Shown here one piece after another: positions 10,118 through 22,867 of a DNA stretch of 64,000 bases. Both the position numbers and the translations under genes were made by a program. Source of the stretch: Candidatus Pantoea edessiphila (lineage in GTDB: Bacteria; Pseudomonadota; Gammaproteobacteria; Enterobacterales; Enterobacteriaceae); contig NZ_PDKS01000001.1 in the NCBI RefSeq assembly GCF_002933335.1, forward strand, positions 62,001-126,000, in the 5' to 3' direction. Below the pieces are notes generated by a model, which saw nothing but the letters and a program-made list of their open reading frames with translations, did no database searches and was not told where the DNA came from. Positions within the stretch are counted from its first letter, which is position 1. The number at the start of each line of letters is the position of its first letter.

Positions 10118-11071
10118 CTATATCTTAGTTGAAAGCACAATTTCTAGTTGTTGCTGATCTAAGGAAAATTTTCTGATACCTTCAGATAGTTTTTCTACAG
10201 CCATGGGATTTTGGTTTTGTTCCCAACGAAATTCAGATTCTAATATAGGAGTAGACTTATAAAATATTTTATTAGTAAAAATATTTAAGTTTTTTACCAA
10301 AGGTTCATGGGTATTTCGCAGTTCATTTAATAAATTTGGAGATATTGTTAAATAATCACAACCCGCTAATGCAGTAATTTGATCTTTTTTACGGAAACTG
10401 GCTCCCATGATAATGGTATTATAATCGTGGTTTTTATAGTAATTATAAATATCTTTAATTAATTTTACACCTGGATCTTGCTCTACAGAATATGGATTTA
10501 ATAAATTACGACTATTGTACCAATCATATACTCGACCAACAAATGGAGAAATTAAAAATGCTTTTGCTTCTGCAGCAGCTATTGCTTGAATTATAGAAAA
10601 TATTAATGTCAAATTACATTTGATTTTATCTTTTTCTAGTTCTCTAGCAGCACAAATTCCTTCCCAAGTAGACGCTAATTTAATTAAAACACGTGATCGA
10701 TCTATTCCATTATCTTCATACATGCCAATTAATTTATTTGCTCTATTGATACATGCTAATGTATTAAAAGATATTCTAGCATCTATTTCTGTAGAAATAC
10801 GACCAGGTATATATTTCAATATTTTTGTTCCAATATCAACAGCAACTTTATCACTAGCATTAATGACCTTTATCTCTTTACTACCACCTTGTTTTCTAGC
10901 ATAATTAATTGCATTCTCTATTAAATCTTTATAAATATCTAAATTAATAGATTCAAGTATAATAGAAGGATTAGTGGTAGCATCTTGAGGGCAATATTTT
11001 ATGATGGATTCTATATTACTACTATCTACTACTACGGTAGTATATTGTTTTAAAGCTTCTAATTGATTCAT
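10118..11071 (-). CDS. talA: Transaldolase
   Basis: Moves a dihydroxyacetone unit from sedoheptulose 7-phosphate to glyceraldehyde 3-phosphate in the non-oxidative pentose phosphate pathway. The 317 residues fit the long enterobacterial transaldolase class (TalA 316, TalB 317). Visible motifs are DATTNPSI near residue 30, the Schiff-base lysine in RVLIKLASTWEG (about K132) and ISPFVGRVYDWY. I use talA rather than talB because it sits back to back with maeB, as talA does in E. coli; the sequence alone does not separate the two. AAGGA precedes the ATG. Confidence 0.93.
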   Translation of the reverse strand: MNQLEALKQYTTVVVDSSNIESIIKYCPQDATTNPSIILESINLDIYKDLIENAINYARKQGGSKEIKVINASDKVAVDIGTKILKYIPGRISTEIDARISFNTLACINRANKLIGMYEDNGIDRSRVLIKLASTWEGICAARELEKDKIKCNLTLIFSIIQAIAAAEAKAFLISPFVGRVYDWYNSRNLLNPYSVEQDPGVKLIKDIYNYYKNHDYNTIIMGASFRKKDQITALAGCDYLTISPNLLNELRNTHEPLVKNLNIFTNKIFYKSTPILESEFRWEQNQNPMAVEKLSEGIRKFSLDQQQLEIVLSTKI

Positions 11072-11242
11072 ATTAAATCCTTTTAAGAAAATAAATATTT
11101 TAAATTAAAATACTAATATTATTTATACTAAAATGAGTAGTTTCTTAAAAATAATTTAAGTTTTATATATTAAATATAATCAATATGTTTACTAGATTAT
11201 GATTTTTAAAATTTATGATCGCTTATAAACCAAGGATATCAA

Positions 11243-13522
11243 ATGGATGATAAATTAAAAAAAAGTGCTCTGGATTTTCACCAATATCCTATATCTGGAA
11301 AAATTCAAGTATCTCCTACTAAACCTTTATTAACTCAACGAGATTTAGCTCTAGCATATTCACCTGGAGTGGCTGCACCTTGTATAGAAATAGCTACAGA
11401 TGAACTTAAATCATATACATATACTTCACGTGGTAATTTAGTAGGTGTAATATCTAATGGCTCTGCAGTATTAGGTTTAGGAAATATTGGGGCATTAGCT
11501 TCTAAACCTGTAATGGAAGGGAAAGGAGTTTTATTTAAAAAATTTTCAGGTATTGATGTATTTGATATTGAAATAAATGAAACAGAACCAGATAAAATAA
11601 TACAAATAATAGCTTCATTAGAACCAACTTTTGGTGGCATCAATTTAGAAGATATTAAAGCACCAGAATGTTTTTACATAGAAAAAGAACTACGTAATCG
11701 TATGAAAATTCCTGTATTTCATGATGATCAACATGGCACAGCAATTATTTGTACAGCAGCAGTCATTAATGGATTATATATCGTAAATAAACATATTTCT
11801 GATGTTAAATTAGTAGTTTCTGGAGCAGGTGCATCAGCTATTGCGTGTATTAATCTATTAGTAGAATTAGGGTTACCTAAGTGTAATATAAAAGTTTGTG
11901 ATTCTAAAGGACTCATTTTCCATGGTCGGGAAGAAAACATGGAAGTAAATAAAGCTAAATATGCAGTTAAAGATGATGGCAAAAGAACTTTAGATGAAAT
12001 AATTGATGGAGCAGATATATTTCTTGGCTGCTCTGGTCCTAAAGTATTAACTGTACAAATGGTTCAAAAAATGGCTAAAGATCCACTTGTTTTGGCTTTA
12101 GCAAATCCAGAACCAGAAATTATGCCTCCATTAGCGAGATCAGTAAGACCAGATGTTATTATTTGTACTGGTAGGTCTGATTTCCCTAATCAAGTTAACA
12201 ATGTTTTATGTTTTCCTTTTATTTTCCGAGGAGCTCTAGATGTTGGTGCAACAACTATTAATGAAGAAATGAAAATTGCTGCTGTACATGCTATTGCAGC
12301 TATTGCTAAGGCTGAACGCAGTGATATTGTTGCATCAGCATATGAAGACCAAGAATTAAGTTTTGGTCCAGACTACTTGATTCCTAAACCGTTTGATCCA
12401 AGATTAATTATTCAAATAGCTCCTGCAGTTGCTAAAGCAGCTATGCAATCTGGTGTTGCTACGCGTCCTATAAAAGATTTTGAAGCTTATCGCGAAAAAC
12501 TTACCGAATTTGTTTATAAAACAAATTTATTTATGAAACCAATATTTTCTCAAGCAAAGAAATTACCAAAATATGTTTTATTAGCTGAAGGAGAGGATAT
12601 AAGAGTATTACATGCTACACAAGAAATAGTAACACTTGGTCTAGCAAAACCTATACTAATTGGAAGACCAAATATTGTAAATATGATAATACAGAAACAG
12701 GGATTAAAAATTGAAATAGGAAAAGATTTTAAACTGATAAATAATGAATCAGATCCTAAATTTAATGAATATTGGAACGAATATTACCAAATCATGAAAA
12801 GGAGAGGTATTACTAAAGAACAAGCACAACTTGCAATAATTAATAGTCCTACTTTAATTGGAGCTATTATGTTACATCGAGGTGAAATAGATTCATTAAT
12901 ATGTGGAACTGTTGGCAATTATAGTGAACATTATAGTATAATAGAAAGTGTATTAGGTTTGCGAGATGATGTTAAGGTAGCGGGTACTATAAATGCATTA
13001 TTATTGCCTAGTGGTAACACATTTATTGCAGATACTTACGTTAACGAAGATCCTACATCAGAACAATTAGCAGATATTACCTTAATGGCATCAGAAACAG
13101 TAAAGCGTTTTGGCATGAAACCTCGTGTAGCTTTATTATCTCATTCTAGCTTTGGTACTTCTAATACACCTAGCGCACAAAAAATGAGACGAGCTTTAAA
13201 AATCATAAAAGAATTAGCTCCTCAATTAGAAATCGATGGAGAAATGCATGGAGACGCTGCTTTAGTGGAGAATATACGTCGTGAATTAATGCCAGATAGC
13301 CCTCTAAAAGGCACTGCTAATTTACTTATTATGCCTAATGTAGAAGCAGCAAGAATTAGTTATAATTTATTACGTGTATCATGCTCAGAAGGAATAACGA
13401 TAGGACCAGTTTTAATGGGCATGAAAAAACCTGTGCATATATTGACCAGTATTGCTTCAGTAAGAAGAATTGTCAATATGGTGGCATTATCTGTTGTAGA
13501 AGCTCAAACTAAACCTTTATAA
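11243..13522 (+). CDS. maeB: NADP-dependent malic enzyme with C-terminal phosphotransacetylase-like domain
   Basis: Decarboxylates malate to pyruvate with NADP, giving pyruvate and NADPH. The length of 759 residues equals that of E. coli MaeB. The N-terminal half holds the malic enzyme domain (SPGVAAPC about 47-54, VFHDDQHGTAI, VVSGAGASAIACINLL nucleotide fold). From about residue 430 comes a PTA_PTB-like domain, which in the family is thought to be regulatory and not a working transacetylase. AAGGATATCAA upstream supports the start. It diverges from talA across 171 bases that must hold both promoters. Confidence 0.96.
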   Translation: MDDKLKKSALDFHQYPISGKIQVSPTKPLLTQRDLALAYSPGVAAPCIEIATDELKSYTYTSRGNLVGVISNGSAVLGLGNIGALASKPVMEGKGVLFKKFSGIDVFDIEINETEPDKIIQIIASLEPTFGGINLEDIKAPECFYIEKELRNRMKIPVFHDDQHGTAIICTAAVINGLYIVNKHISDVKLVVSGAGASAIACINLLVELGLPKCNIKVCDSKGLIFHGREENMEVNKAKYAVKDDGKRTLDEIIDGADIFLGCSGPKVLTVQMVQKMAKDPLVLALANPEPEIMPPLARSVRPDVIICTGRSDFPNQVNNVLCFPFIFRGALDVGATTINEEMKIAAVHAIAAIAKAERSDIVASAYEDQELSFGPDYLIPKPFDPRLIIQIAPAVAKAAMQSGVATRPIKDFEAYREKLTEFVYKTNLFMKPIFSQAKKLPKYVLLAEGEDIRVLHATQEIVTLGLAKPILIGRPNIVNMIIQKQGLKIEIGKDFKLINNESDPKFNEYWNEYYQIMKRRGITKEQAQLAIINSPTLIGAIMLHRGEIDSLICGTVGNYSEHYSIIESVLGLRDDVKVAGTINALLLPSGNTFIADTYVNEDPTSEQLADITLMASETVKRFGMKPRVALLSHSSFGTSNTPSAQKMRRALKIIKELAPQLEIDGEMHGDAALVENIRRELMPDSPLKGTANLLIMPNVEAARISYNLLRVSCSEGITIGPVLMGMKKPVHILTSIASVRRIVNMVALSVVEAQTKPL

Positions 13523-13557
13523 GTGTTTAAATAATTAGTAATTAATATATTTCTTAT

Positions 13558-13570
13558 ACTTACGGTAAGT
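13558..13570 (-). terminator. Small palindrome between maeB and hemF
   Basis: ACTTAC and GTAAGT flank one G, forming a 13-base palindrome that touches the first base of the hemF stop triplet. It could be a remnant of a shared terminator for the two convergent genes. It is short, and no clear U-run follows. Confidence 0.25.
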
Positions 13571-14472
13571 TAAGACAACCAATCTTTAATAGGTAGAAAG
13601 TCTCTATATAAAGAGGCTTCTGCCGAATCTTCATCAAATTGATAATTATACTCCCAGCGCACTAAAGGAGGCATCGAAATCAAAATAGATTCAATCCTAC
13701 CATTAGTTCTTAAGCCAAATATAGTGCCTCGATCATATATTAAATTGAATTCAACATATCTTCCCCGTCTATACAATTGAAATTGACGTTCTTTTTCACT
13801 CCATAATAGATTTTTACGCCGTGCTACAATTGGTTGGTAAGCAATTAAATATCCATTTCCTATAGCTTGTGCAAATTCAAAACAATAATCAAAATCTGGT
13901 TCATTAAGATCGTCAAAAAATAAACCTCCAATACCACGCTGCTCATTTCGATGTTTTATATAAAAATATTGATCACACCATTTTTTGTATTTATTGTATA
14001 CAAATTGACCAAAAGGTAAACAGATATCAAAAGCAGTTTTATGCCAATGTACAACATCTTCTTTAAAAGCATAAAAAGGTGTCATATCAAAACCTCCTCC
14101 AAACCACCAAATTGATTTAGCACCAGTTTTTTCTCCCAGAAAAAAACGAATATTAGCATGGCTAGTTGGTACATAAGGATTAAGTGGGTGAACTATTATT
14201 GATATACCTAATGCTCTAAAAATATAATCAGAAAATTTTTTATGATATGTTGTTGCTACCGAAGGTATTCTGACATTATCAACGTATGAATAATTTACTC
14301 CTGCCTGTTCAAATATTTTTCCATTTTTTAATATACAACTTTGACCTTTACAACCTTTATAATTCCATTGGTCTCTTTTAAAAACTTTATTATAATCTTC
14401 TTTTGATAAAACATTACAAATTTTATCTTGTAAGTTAAGTAAAAATTTTTCGACAGAATTTATATTATACAT
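13570..14472 (-). CDS. hemF: Oxygen-dependent coproporphyrinogen III oxidase
   Basis: Converts coproporphyrinogen III to protoporphyrinogen IX using molecular oxygen, late in heme synthesis. The 300 residues align with E. coli HemF (299). Highly conserved blocks are [14 protein letters not shown] (with the catalytic histidine), [30 protein letters not shown] and [11 protein letters not shown]. It needs oxygen, so the host tissue must supply some. It is convergent with maeB, with a 47-base gap. Confidence 0.97.
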   Translation of the reverse strand: MYNINSVEKFLLNLQDKICNVLSKEDYNKVFKRDQWNYKGCKGQSCILKNGKIFEQAGVNYSYVDNVRIPSVATTYHKKFSDYIFRALGISIIVHPLNPYVPTSHANIRFFLGEKTGAKSIWWFGGGFDMTPFYAFKEDVVHWHKTAFDICLPFGQFVYNKYKKWCDQYFYIKHRNEQRGIGGLFFDDLNEPDFDYCFEFAQAIGNGYLIAYQPIVARRKNLLWSEKERQFQLYRRGRYVEFNLIYDRGTIFGLRTNGRIESILISMPPLVRWEYNYQFDEDSAEASLYRDFLPIKDWLS

Positions 14473-14713
14473 AATGGTTAATTATTGTTAAGATCTAACT
14501 TGTTTAAATATAATATTTAATTTTTTTAAAAAATGGTATTTGTTTGTGTAATAATATATTGTTTTAATTTTTAAAATAAAATTTAAATGATATTATATCC
14601 TTAATAAACAAATAATTATTTAAATAATATAGTTATTAAAATCAAATTGATTAATTTAATTTTTTAAGATTTATGATAGATATCACGATATAAATAATAA
14701 CAATATAAAATAT

Positions 14714-14754
14714 AAAAGACGATAACTCAATATTAAATATAGTTATCGTCTTTT
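14714..14754 (-). terminator. crr (ptsHI-crr) terminator
   Basis: A perfect 14-bp stem, AAAAGACGATAACT with AGTTATCGTCTTTT, around a 13-base loop, a few bases after the crr stop. On the minus strand the stem ends in TTTT and is followed by ATATTTTATA. This is a clear intrinsic terminator for the pts operon. Confidence 0.85.
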
Positions 14755-14758
14755 AACT

Positions 14759-15262
14759 TTATTTTATGTTGACACGCATGATGGTTGTTTCACCTATAAT
14801 TGCTCTTCCTGATAACTTTACTAATTTATTAATTTCATCCATATTAGAAATTACTATTGGAGTCATAGTGGATTTTGCTTTTTTTTCTAAAAATAATAAA
14901 TCAAATTTAATAATCGGCTCTCCTATTTCAACTTCTTGACCTTCTTTACCTATTCTTTTAAAACCTTCTCCTTTTAATTCAACTGTATCAATTCCAAAAT
15001 GAACAAATAACTCAATACCATAATCTGATACAATCGAAAAAGCATGGTTAGTCTCAAAAATTTTTCCAATTTTACCTTTAACAGGAGCGACCATCTTATT
15101 TCCACTAGGTTTGATTGCAATACCATCTCCTACTATTTTTTCTGCAAACACTACATCTGGGACTTCTTCAATATCAGTAATTTGACCTGATAAAGGAGCA
15201 ATAATGTTAATCATTTTTCTTTTATCTATCAAATCACCAAAAAGTTTAGATAATAAACCCAT
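14759..15262 (-). CDS. crr: PTS glucose-specific enzyme IIA
   Basis: Cytosolic EIIA-Glc takes a phosphate from HPr and passes it to the membrane glucose-type EIIBC. In E. coli it also controls permeases and adenylate cyclase. The 167 residues (E. coli 169) include the phosphorylated histidine H88 in [17 protein letters not shown] and the partner H73 in TNHAF. The amphipathic N-terminal helix region [11 protein letters not shown] is kept. AGGAG precedes the ATG. It is the last gene of cysK-ptsH-ptsI-crr, 50 bases after ptsI. The sugar-specific EIIBC it serves is not in this window. Confidence 0.97.
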   Translation of the reverse strand: MGLLSKLFGDLIDKRKMINIIAPLSGQITDIEEVPDVVFAEKIVGDGIAIKPSGNKMVAPVKGKIGKIFETNHAFSIVSDYGIELFVHFGIDTVELKGEGFKRIGKEGQEVEIGEPIIKFDLLFLEKKAKSTMTPIVISNMDEINKLVKLSGRAIIGETTIMRVNIK

Positions 15263-15312
15263 AATGTTCTCCTAATATAATGATGGAAGTCTAGTATCGT
15301 TTCGTTTATACC

Positions 15313-17043
15313 TTAGTAAGGTATGGTGGTGTCCTTATTAAAATGATCGATTAACTTCATTAAATCTTCATATGTAGGTTGAAGTAAAGCTGTTTCTGCT
15401 AATAATTTAACATCTTTGAAACTAACACTACGAATGATTTTTTTAATTTTTGGAATACAAGCTGAACTCATGCTAAATTCATCTAATCCCATGCCTAACA
15501 GTAGTAAAGTTGCACGTTCATCACTAGCAAGTTCTCCACACATTCCTGTCCATTTACCTTCAGCATGAGATGCATCAATAACTTGCTTGATTAGACTAAG
15601 TACAGATGGTGTCATTGGATTATATAAATGCGATATTAAACTATTACCACGATCAACTGCTAATGTATATTGTGTAAGATCATTAGTTCCAATACTAAAA
15701 AAATCAACTTCTTTTGCTAAGTGATTTGCAATTACTGTAGAAGCAGGAGTTTCGATCATTATGCCAATTTCAATTGAGTCATCAAAAACCTCCCCCTCAT
15801 TAGATAATTGAATTTTCAATTTTTCAAGTTCAATTTTTAAAACACGTACCTCTTCTACTGATATAATCATAGGAAACATTATTTTTATTTTACCAAAAGC
15901 AGACGCTCGTAAAATAGCACGTAACTGAGTATGTAAAATTTCTTTACGATCCATTGCAATACGAATTGCACGCCAGCCGAGAAAAGGATTATCTTCTTTT
16001 GGCAACTTCATATATGGTAAATTTTTATCTCCTCCAATATCCATAGTGCGTACTATGATTTCTCTTGATCCCATTGATTCTGTAACGATTTTATAAGCTT
16101 GAAACTGTTCTTCTTCTGTAGGTAATGAACAGCGATCCATGAACAAAAATTCAGTTCGATACAATCCTATACCTGCTGCTCCACTAATTTTAACGTTTTG
16201 TAAATCTCTTAATGCACTTATATTTGCGCATACTTTAACTGTATGACCATCTATTGTCATAGCAGGTAAATTTTTTATCTTGTTTAGCGTTCTTTTTTCA
16301 TGAATATACTGTTTATGATTTTTTTTTAATTGTTTATTAGTTAATTGAGATGGATTAATATGTACGAAATTGTTTAATCCATCAAGAATTATTGAATCTC
16401 CATTTTTTATATGCAAAGTAGCATTTTTCGTACCAACGATAGCTGGAATTTCAAGAGAACGAGCTATTATTGAGGTATGTGAGGTTATCCCTCCTAAATC
16501 AGTTATAAATCCTAATACCATATCTATGTTTAATTGAGCTGTTTCTGATGGAGTTAAATCTTCTGCAACCAAAATTGATCTTTCCATGATTAAATTTATA
16601 TTATTATTACTTAATCCTAAAATATTTTTTATTAAACGCTTACCTATATCTCGTATATCTACTATACGTTCTTTAAGATACTTGTCTTGTAATTTTTCTA
16701 ATTCATTTATTTGAGTATCAATAACTAATTTAGTAGCAGCATCTGCAGTTAAACGATCTTTTTTAATAAAATTGATTACTTCGTACTCTAGTTCTTCATC
16801 TTTTAACATCATTATATGTCCTTCAAATATTGCTGATTTATCTTCTCCAAAGGACTTATGAGTATTAATCATGATTGTTTCTAATTGTTTTTCTGTTTTA
16901 CTGCGGCTGTTTAAAAATTTTTGAACTTCTTGATGAATTTTATCTTTGGAAATTTTTTTGTAATTGATTATTATATCATGTTCTTTTAACAATATAGCTT
17001 TACCAAAAGCGATACCCGGTGACACTACAATACCTGAAATCAT
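15313..17043 (-). CDS. ptsI: PTS enzyme I (phosphoenolpyruvate-protein phosphotransferase)
   Basis: Takes phosphate from phosphoenolpyruvate and donates it to HPr, driving sugar uptake. It has 576 residues (E. coli 575). The phosphorylated histidine is H189 in [13 protein letters not shown]. The PEP-binding barrel shows [20 protein letters not shown] and [11 protein letters not shown], and the catalytic cysteine lies in [16 protein letters not shown] with a 6-base gap precedes the ATG. It follows ptsH after 152 bases, longer than in E. coli. Confidence 0.98.
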   Translation of the reverse strand: MISGIVVSPGIAFGKAILLKEHDIIINYKKISKDKIHQEVQKFLNSRSKTEKQLETIMINTHKSFGEDKSAIFEGHIMMLKDEELEYEVINFIKKDRLTADAATKLVIDTQINELEKLQDKYLKERIVDIRDIGKRLIKNILGLSNNNINLIMERSILVAEDLTPSETAQLNIDMVLGFITDLGGITSHTSIIARSLEIPAIVGTKNATLHIKNGDSIILDGLNNFVHINPSQLTNKQLKKNHKQYIHEKRTLNKIKNLPAMTIDGHTVKVCANISALRDLQNVKISGAAGIGLYRTEFLFMDRCSLPTEEEQFQAYKIVTESMGSREIIVRTMDIGGDKNLPYMKLPKEDNPFLGWRAIRIAMDRKEILHTQLRAILRASAFGKIKIMFPMIISVEEVRVLKIELEKLKIQLSNEGEVFDDSIEIGIMIETPASTVIANHLAKEVDFFSIGTNDLTQYTLAVDRGNSLISHLYNPMTPSVLSLIKQVIDASHAEGKWTGMCGELASDERATLLLLGMGLDEFSMSSACIPKIKKIIRSVSFKDVKLLAETALLQPTYEDLMKLIDHFNKDTTIPY

Positions 17044-17195
17044 AACATTTCCTTTCTATCACGAGGCTGATTCACTCTACTAATTAAATTAATGGAACAT
17101 AGTAATAATATCTTAAAGTAAATACAATACAATTATTATTAAATATATTAATTATTTTAATAACTAAAATAATTACTTAAAAAATTATAGAAAAT

Positions 17196-17453
17196 TTATT
17201 TTAGTTCATTTATAAAATTAGTTAGGTGTTCAACTGCTATTTGTTCATCTATACCTTCTGCTTTTAAAATAATTACAGAGCCAAAAGATAAACCCAAAGT
17301 TTGTAGCTTAAACAAGCTTTTTGCGTTTGCTGATTTACCTTGAGAAATAATTGTTATGTCAGATTGAAAATTTTTTGCTTGTTTAACAAATTGAGCTGCA
17401 GGTCTAGTATGTAAACCATTCAATAAATTAATAGTAATTTCTTTTTGAAACAT
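17196..17453 (-). CDS. ptsH: PTS phosphocarrier protein HPr
   Basis: Small cytosolic carrier that moves phosphate from enzyme I to EIIA proteins. I place the start at the second of two nearby ATGs: AGGA then lies 7 bases upstream, whereas it almost abuts the first ATG (17457-17459). The 85-residue product then begins MFQKEITI, as in E. coli, and the active histidine is H15 in [11 protein letters not shown]. The regulatory serine region [14 protein letters not shown] is conserved. It lies between cysK and ptsI. Confidence 0.96.
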   Translation of the reverse strand: MFQKEITINLLNGLHTRPAAQFVKQAKNFQSDITIISQGKSANAKSLFKLQTLGLSFGSVIILKAEGIDEQIAVEHLTNFINELK

Positions 17454-17551
17454 TATCATTTCCTAACTTTATTCAAGTTAATCTTAATTTTATTGTAATA
17501 ATACAATGGGGTTTTAATATCAATATACTATCTAATATATAAATATTAAAT

Positions 17552-17579
17552 AAGATGAATTTTTTAATAAATTTATCTT
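17552..17579 (-). terminator. Candidate cysK terminator touching the stop codon
   Basis: AAGATGAATTT and AAATTTATCTT can form an 11-bp stem with one G-U pair around a 6-base loop. The stem reaches the first base of the cysK stop triplet. It is nearly all A+T, with only a loose U-rich tail. Confidence 0.35.
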
Positions 17580-18550
17580 TATTGCATTATTTCTTTTTCC
17601 GTAAAAACATCATCAAATAAAATAGTACTTAAATATCTCTCTCCAGAAGATGGAAGTACTACAACTATATTTTTATTATTAAATGTCTTCTCTTCTTGTA
17701 ATTTCAATGCAGCAGATACAGCTGCTCCTGAAGAAATTCCACAAAGTATACCTTCTTGTTCCATTAATTTTCGAGCTACTATTATAGATTCTTCGTCAGA
17801 AACAGTAACGACACGATCAATTAGAGTTAAATCAAGATTTCCTGGAATAAAACCAGCACCAATACCTTGAATTTTATGTGTTCCAGGTACTATAGATTTG
17901 CCGGATAGAAATTGTGTTATTACTGGGGAGTTAATTGGTTCTACAGCAACTGATATTAAATCTTTTTTACCTTTTGTATTTTTAATATACCGACTTACAC
18001 CAGTCAAAGTACCACCTGTACCGACTCCTGAAATAAAAACATCTATTTTGCCATTAATATCTCTCCAAATTTCAGGACCAGTAGTATTTTCATGAATTTC
18101 CGGATTAGCTGGGTTGTTAAATTGTTGTAATAACAAGTACCTATCTGGATTACTGGTAACAATTTCCTCAGCTTTTCTAATTGCACCTTTCATTCCTTTT
18201 ATGCCCTCTGTTAATTCAAGATGAGCTCCTAAAGCTTTAAGCAATTTACGACGCTCTATAGACATAGTTTCAGGCATTGTTAAAGTTAATTTGTATCCTC
18301 GAGCAGCAGATACATAAGCTAATGCTATTCCTGTATTTCCACTTGTTGGTTCTACTAATCCTACATTAGCTTTTAGCACTCCGCGTTTTTCCGCATCCCA
18401 TATCATGTTAGCACCTATTCGACATTTCACACTAAAACTGGGATTACGAGATTCTATTTTTACAAATATTAAATTATTTCCTATATGGTTTAATCTAACT
18501 AATGGTGAGTTACCAATCGTAAAAGAATTATCTTTGTAAATTTTATTCAT
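17579..18550 (-). CDS. cysK: Cysteine synthase A (O-acetylserine sulfhydrylase)
   Basis: A pyridoxal-phosphate enzyme making cysteine from O-acetylserine and sulfide. The 323 residues equal the E. coli length. The PLP lysine is K42 in [12 protein letters not shown], the substrate loop PTSGNTG lies near 69-75, and the phosphate loop is [10 protein letters not shown]. CysM-type features are absent. The neighbouring cysZ and zipA of E. coli are gone. Sulfide supply and serine acetyltransferase cannot be judged from this window. Confidence 0.97.
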   Translation of the reverse strand: MNKIYKDNSFTIGNSPLVRLNHIGNNLIFVKIESRNPSFSVKCRIGANMIWDAEKRGVLKANVGLVEPTSGNTGIALAYVSAARGYKLTLTMPETMSIERRKLLKALGAHLELTEGIKGMKGAIRKAEEIVTSNPDRYLLLQQFNNPANPEIHENTTGPEIWRDINGKIDVFISGVGTGGTLTGVSRYIKNTKGKKDLISVAVEPINSPVITQFLSGKSIVPGTHKIQGIGAGFIPGNLDLTLIDRVVTVSDEESIIVARKLMEQEGILCGISSGAAVSAALKLQEEKTFNNKNIVVVLPSSGERYLSTILFDDVFTEKEIMQ

Positions 18551-21145
<2,595 letters not shown>

Positions 21146-21182
21146 ATATATATTTACTTATAATTTATAAAAAATATTTTGT

Positions 21183-21204
21183 AGCTAATTATCAATAATT
21201 AGCT
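21183..21204 (-). terminator. Palindromic terminator overlapping the yfeH stop
   Basis: AGCTAATTAT and ATAATTAGCT are separated by two bases, giving a 22-base perfect palindrome. It covers the last yfeH codons and the stop. On the minus strand it is followed by ACAAAATATTTTTTAT. It may also serve the convergent ligA. Confidence 0.5.
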
Positions 21205-22172
21205 GTCTTGTTTTGTTCTTTATAAAGTTGAGCAATATATGAACATGCCATTAATTGCACTTGGTGAAATATCATCAATGGTAGTATGATTATTCCTACT
21301 GAACTGACTGGAAACAAAATATTAGCCATAGGAATACCGTTAGCTAGACTTTTTTTAGATCCGCAAAATAATAATACTATTGCATCACAACGTTTAAAGT
21401 TGAATAAACAAGCTACCAAATAATTGATAATCAATACAAGAAAAAGCAGTATTAGACACTCTATCAAAACCCATAATAGTGTATGTATTCCGACAATATA
21501 CCATATACCATTAATCACTGCCTCACTAAAAGCAGAATAAACCACTAATAAAATTGATATTTGATCTACTTGATTAATTAGATCATTGTTTTTATCTACC
21601 CATTTATAAATCCATCTACGTGATATATGCCCTGCTAAAAAAGGTATTAATAATTGTAATATTATTTTATATATTTGTTCTATTTCATTGTTTATACTTA
21701 ATCCAGTACTGTGCATTCCTAATACTAATTTGACAATCAAAGGAGAAATAAATATACCTAATATACTTGAAGCTGATGCACTACATACAGATGCTGCAAC
21801 ATTACCTCCAGCTATTGATGTAAGCGCTATAGCAGATTGTACAGTAGCTGGCATACTACATAAATATAAAAAACCATTATCAATTTCTGGGTTGATATTT
21901 ATTAAATGACACCATATTAAAACCATTCCTAATAGTGGAAACATTATAAATGTACTGAATAATATCCATAAATGTAGCTGCCAGTTACTGCTTCCCATAA
22001 TAATTTTTTTTCTGGATAACTTAGCACCATGCATAAAAAAAAGAATAAATATAGCTGCAATAGTCAAATATTTAAATAAATTTATAAAATTACCTTTTAA
22101 TGGAAAAACACAAGCAAGTAAAACAGAAGATATGATTTTAATAATCATTAAATCGATTTTTAAAAATTTCAT
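21192..22172 (-). CDS. yfeH: Bile acid:sodium symporter-like membrane protein YfeH
   Basis: A 326-residue polytopic inner membrane protein of the SBF-like family (BASS transporters), with about ten helices. It matches E. coli YfeH well: ILFFMHGAKLSRKKII, LYLCSMPATVQSAIALTS, GGNVAASVCSASASS, CGSKKSLANGIPMANILFP and LMIFHQ(V/I)QLM. The substrate is unknown. In E. coli it is also a close neighbour of ligA, so this is inherited order. Keeping a full-length transporter of unknown function while neighbours were lost suggests that it matters to the symbiosis or to ion balance. Confidence 0.92.
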   Translation of the reverse strand: MKFLKIDLMIIKIISSVLLACVFPLKGNFINLFKYLTIAAIFILFFMHGAKLSRKKIIMGSSNWQLHLWILFSTFIMFPLLGMVLIWCHLININPEIDNGFLYLCSMPATVQSAIALTSIAGGNVAASVCSASASSILGIFISPLIVKLVLGMHSTGLSINNEIEQIYKIILQLLIPFLAGHISRRWIYKWVDKNNDLINQVDQISILLVVYSAFSEAVINGIWYIVGIHTLLWVLIECLILLFLVLIINYLVACLFNFKRCDAIVLLFCGSKKSLANGIPMANILFPVSSVGIIILPLMIFHQVQLMACSYIAQLYKEQNKTANY

Positions 22173-22415
22173 AGTTATTATTTGTTTGCAATTTTATAAT
22201 AGACAAAAAATTATCTAAAATAGATAATAATAGAATTGATTAATATAAGGTATACATATTATTCTGAATTTAGAAGTATTTGATATAGATTTATAATCTT
22301 TTCCTAAAATCATTAAATTATTATTATTTAATAATTCAGTTTTATATAAAACAGTAAGATAAATTGATAATTATATCGAGTAGCATAAAAGCAAATACGT
22401 CTTATCGTATTTTTT
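22173..22415. other. Spacer between yfeH and tRNA-Lys
   Basis: About 240 bases, A+T-rich, with no coding frame. It should hold the yfeH promoter; nothing else is recognisable. Confidence 0.5.
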
Positions 22416-22488
22416 TGGGTCGTGCAGGATTTGAACCTGCGACCAATTGATTAAAAGTCAACTGCTCTACCAACTGAGCTAACGACCC
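22416..22488 (-). tRNA. tRNA-Lys (anticodon TTT)
   Basis: Complete cloverleaf: GGGTCGT/ACGACCC acceptor stem, D arm with AGCTCAGTTGGTAGAGC, anticodon TTT in the loop CTTTTAA, and T arm GCAGGTTCAAATCCTGC. The discriminator is A. No CCA is encoded after it (AAA follows). It is equivalent to lysV next to the valine tRNAs beside gltX in E. coli. Confidence 0.97.
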
Positions 22489-22577
22489 AATTTCTATAAT
22501 ATAAAAAATAATCTTAAATTTCCGTAATTACAAAATGTTTTATAAATTTAAATTATATTCAATTTTTAATTATGTAA

Positions 22578-22653
22578 TGGTGGGTAATGACGGACTCGAA
22601 CCGCCGGCCCCCTCCTTGTAAGGGAGGTGCTCTACCAACTGAGCTAATCACCC
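22578..22653 (-). tRNA. tRNA-Val (anticodon TAC), CCA encoded
   Basis: Cloverleaf with GGGTGAT/ATTACCC acceptor stem, anticodon stem CCTCC/GGAGG and anticodon TAC, and T arm GGCGGTTCGAGTCCGTC. The discriminator A is followed by CCA in the DNA (22578-22580 read on the minus strand). It is the only tRNA here with an encoded CCA. It corresponds to valU/X/Y beside gltX in E. coli, reduced to one copy. Confidence 0.97.
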
Positions 22654-22867
22654 GATAATATTTGTATTATTTAACAGCAATTAAATTTGAGTATCATGTT
22701 AATTTTTATTAAACTCATAACTCGTATATATGATATAATGGTTCTTTTAGAAATACAAGTTATTATATTAAAATTTATTTTATATTATTTAATAATTACA
22801 GTATAACGTAATATTTTATTAAGTTAATAAGCATTACTCTAATAGTATTAATCCGGAACTTTAATTA

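Noticed and set aside
10620-10904. Open frames opposite talA, maeB, cysK, ligA, purF and others
   Set aside because: They lie fully inside well-conserved genes on the other strand or another frame and show no family signature; they are shadows of the real genes.
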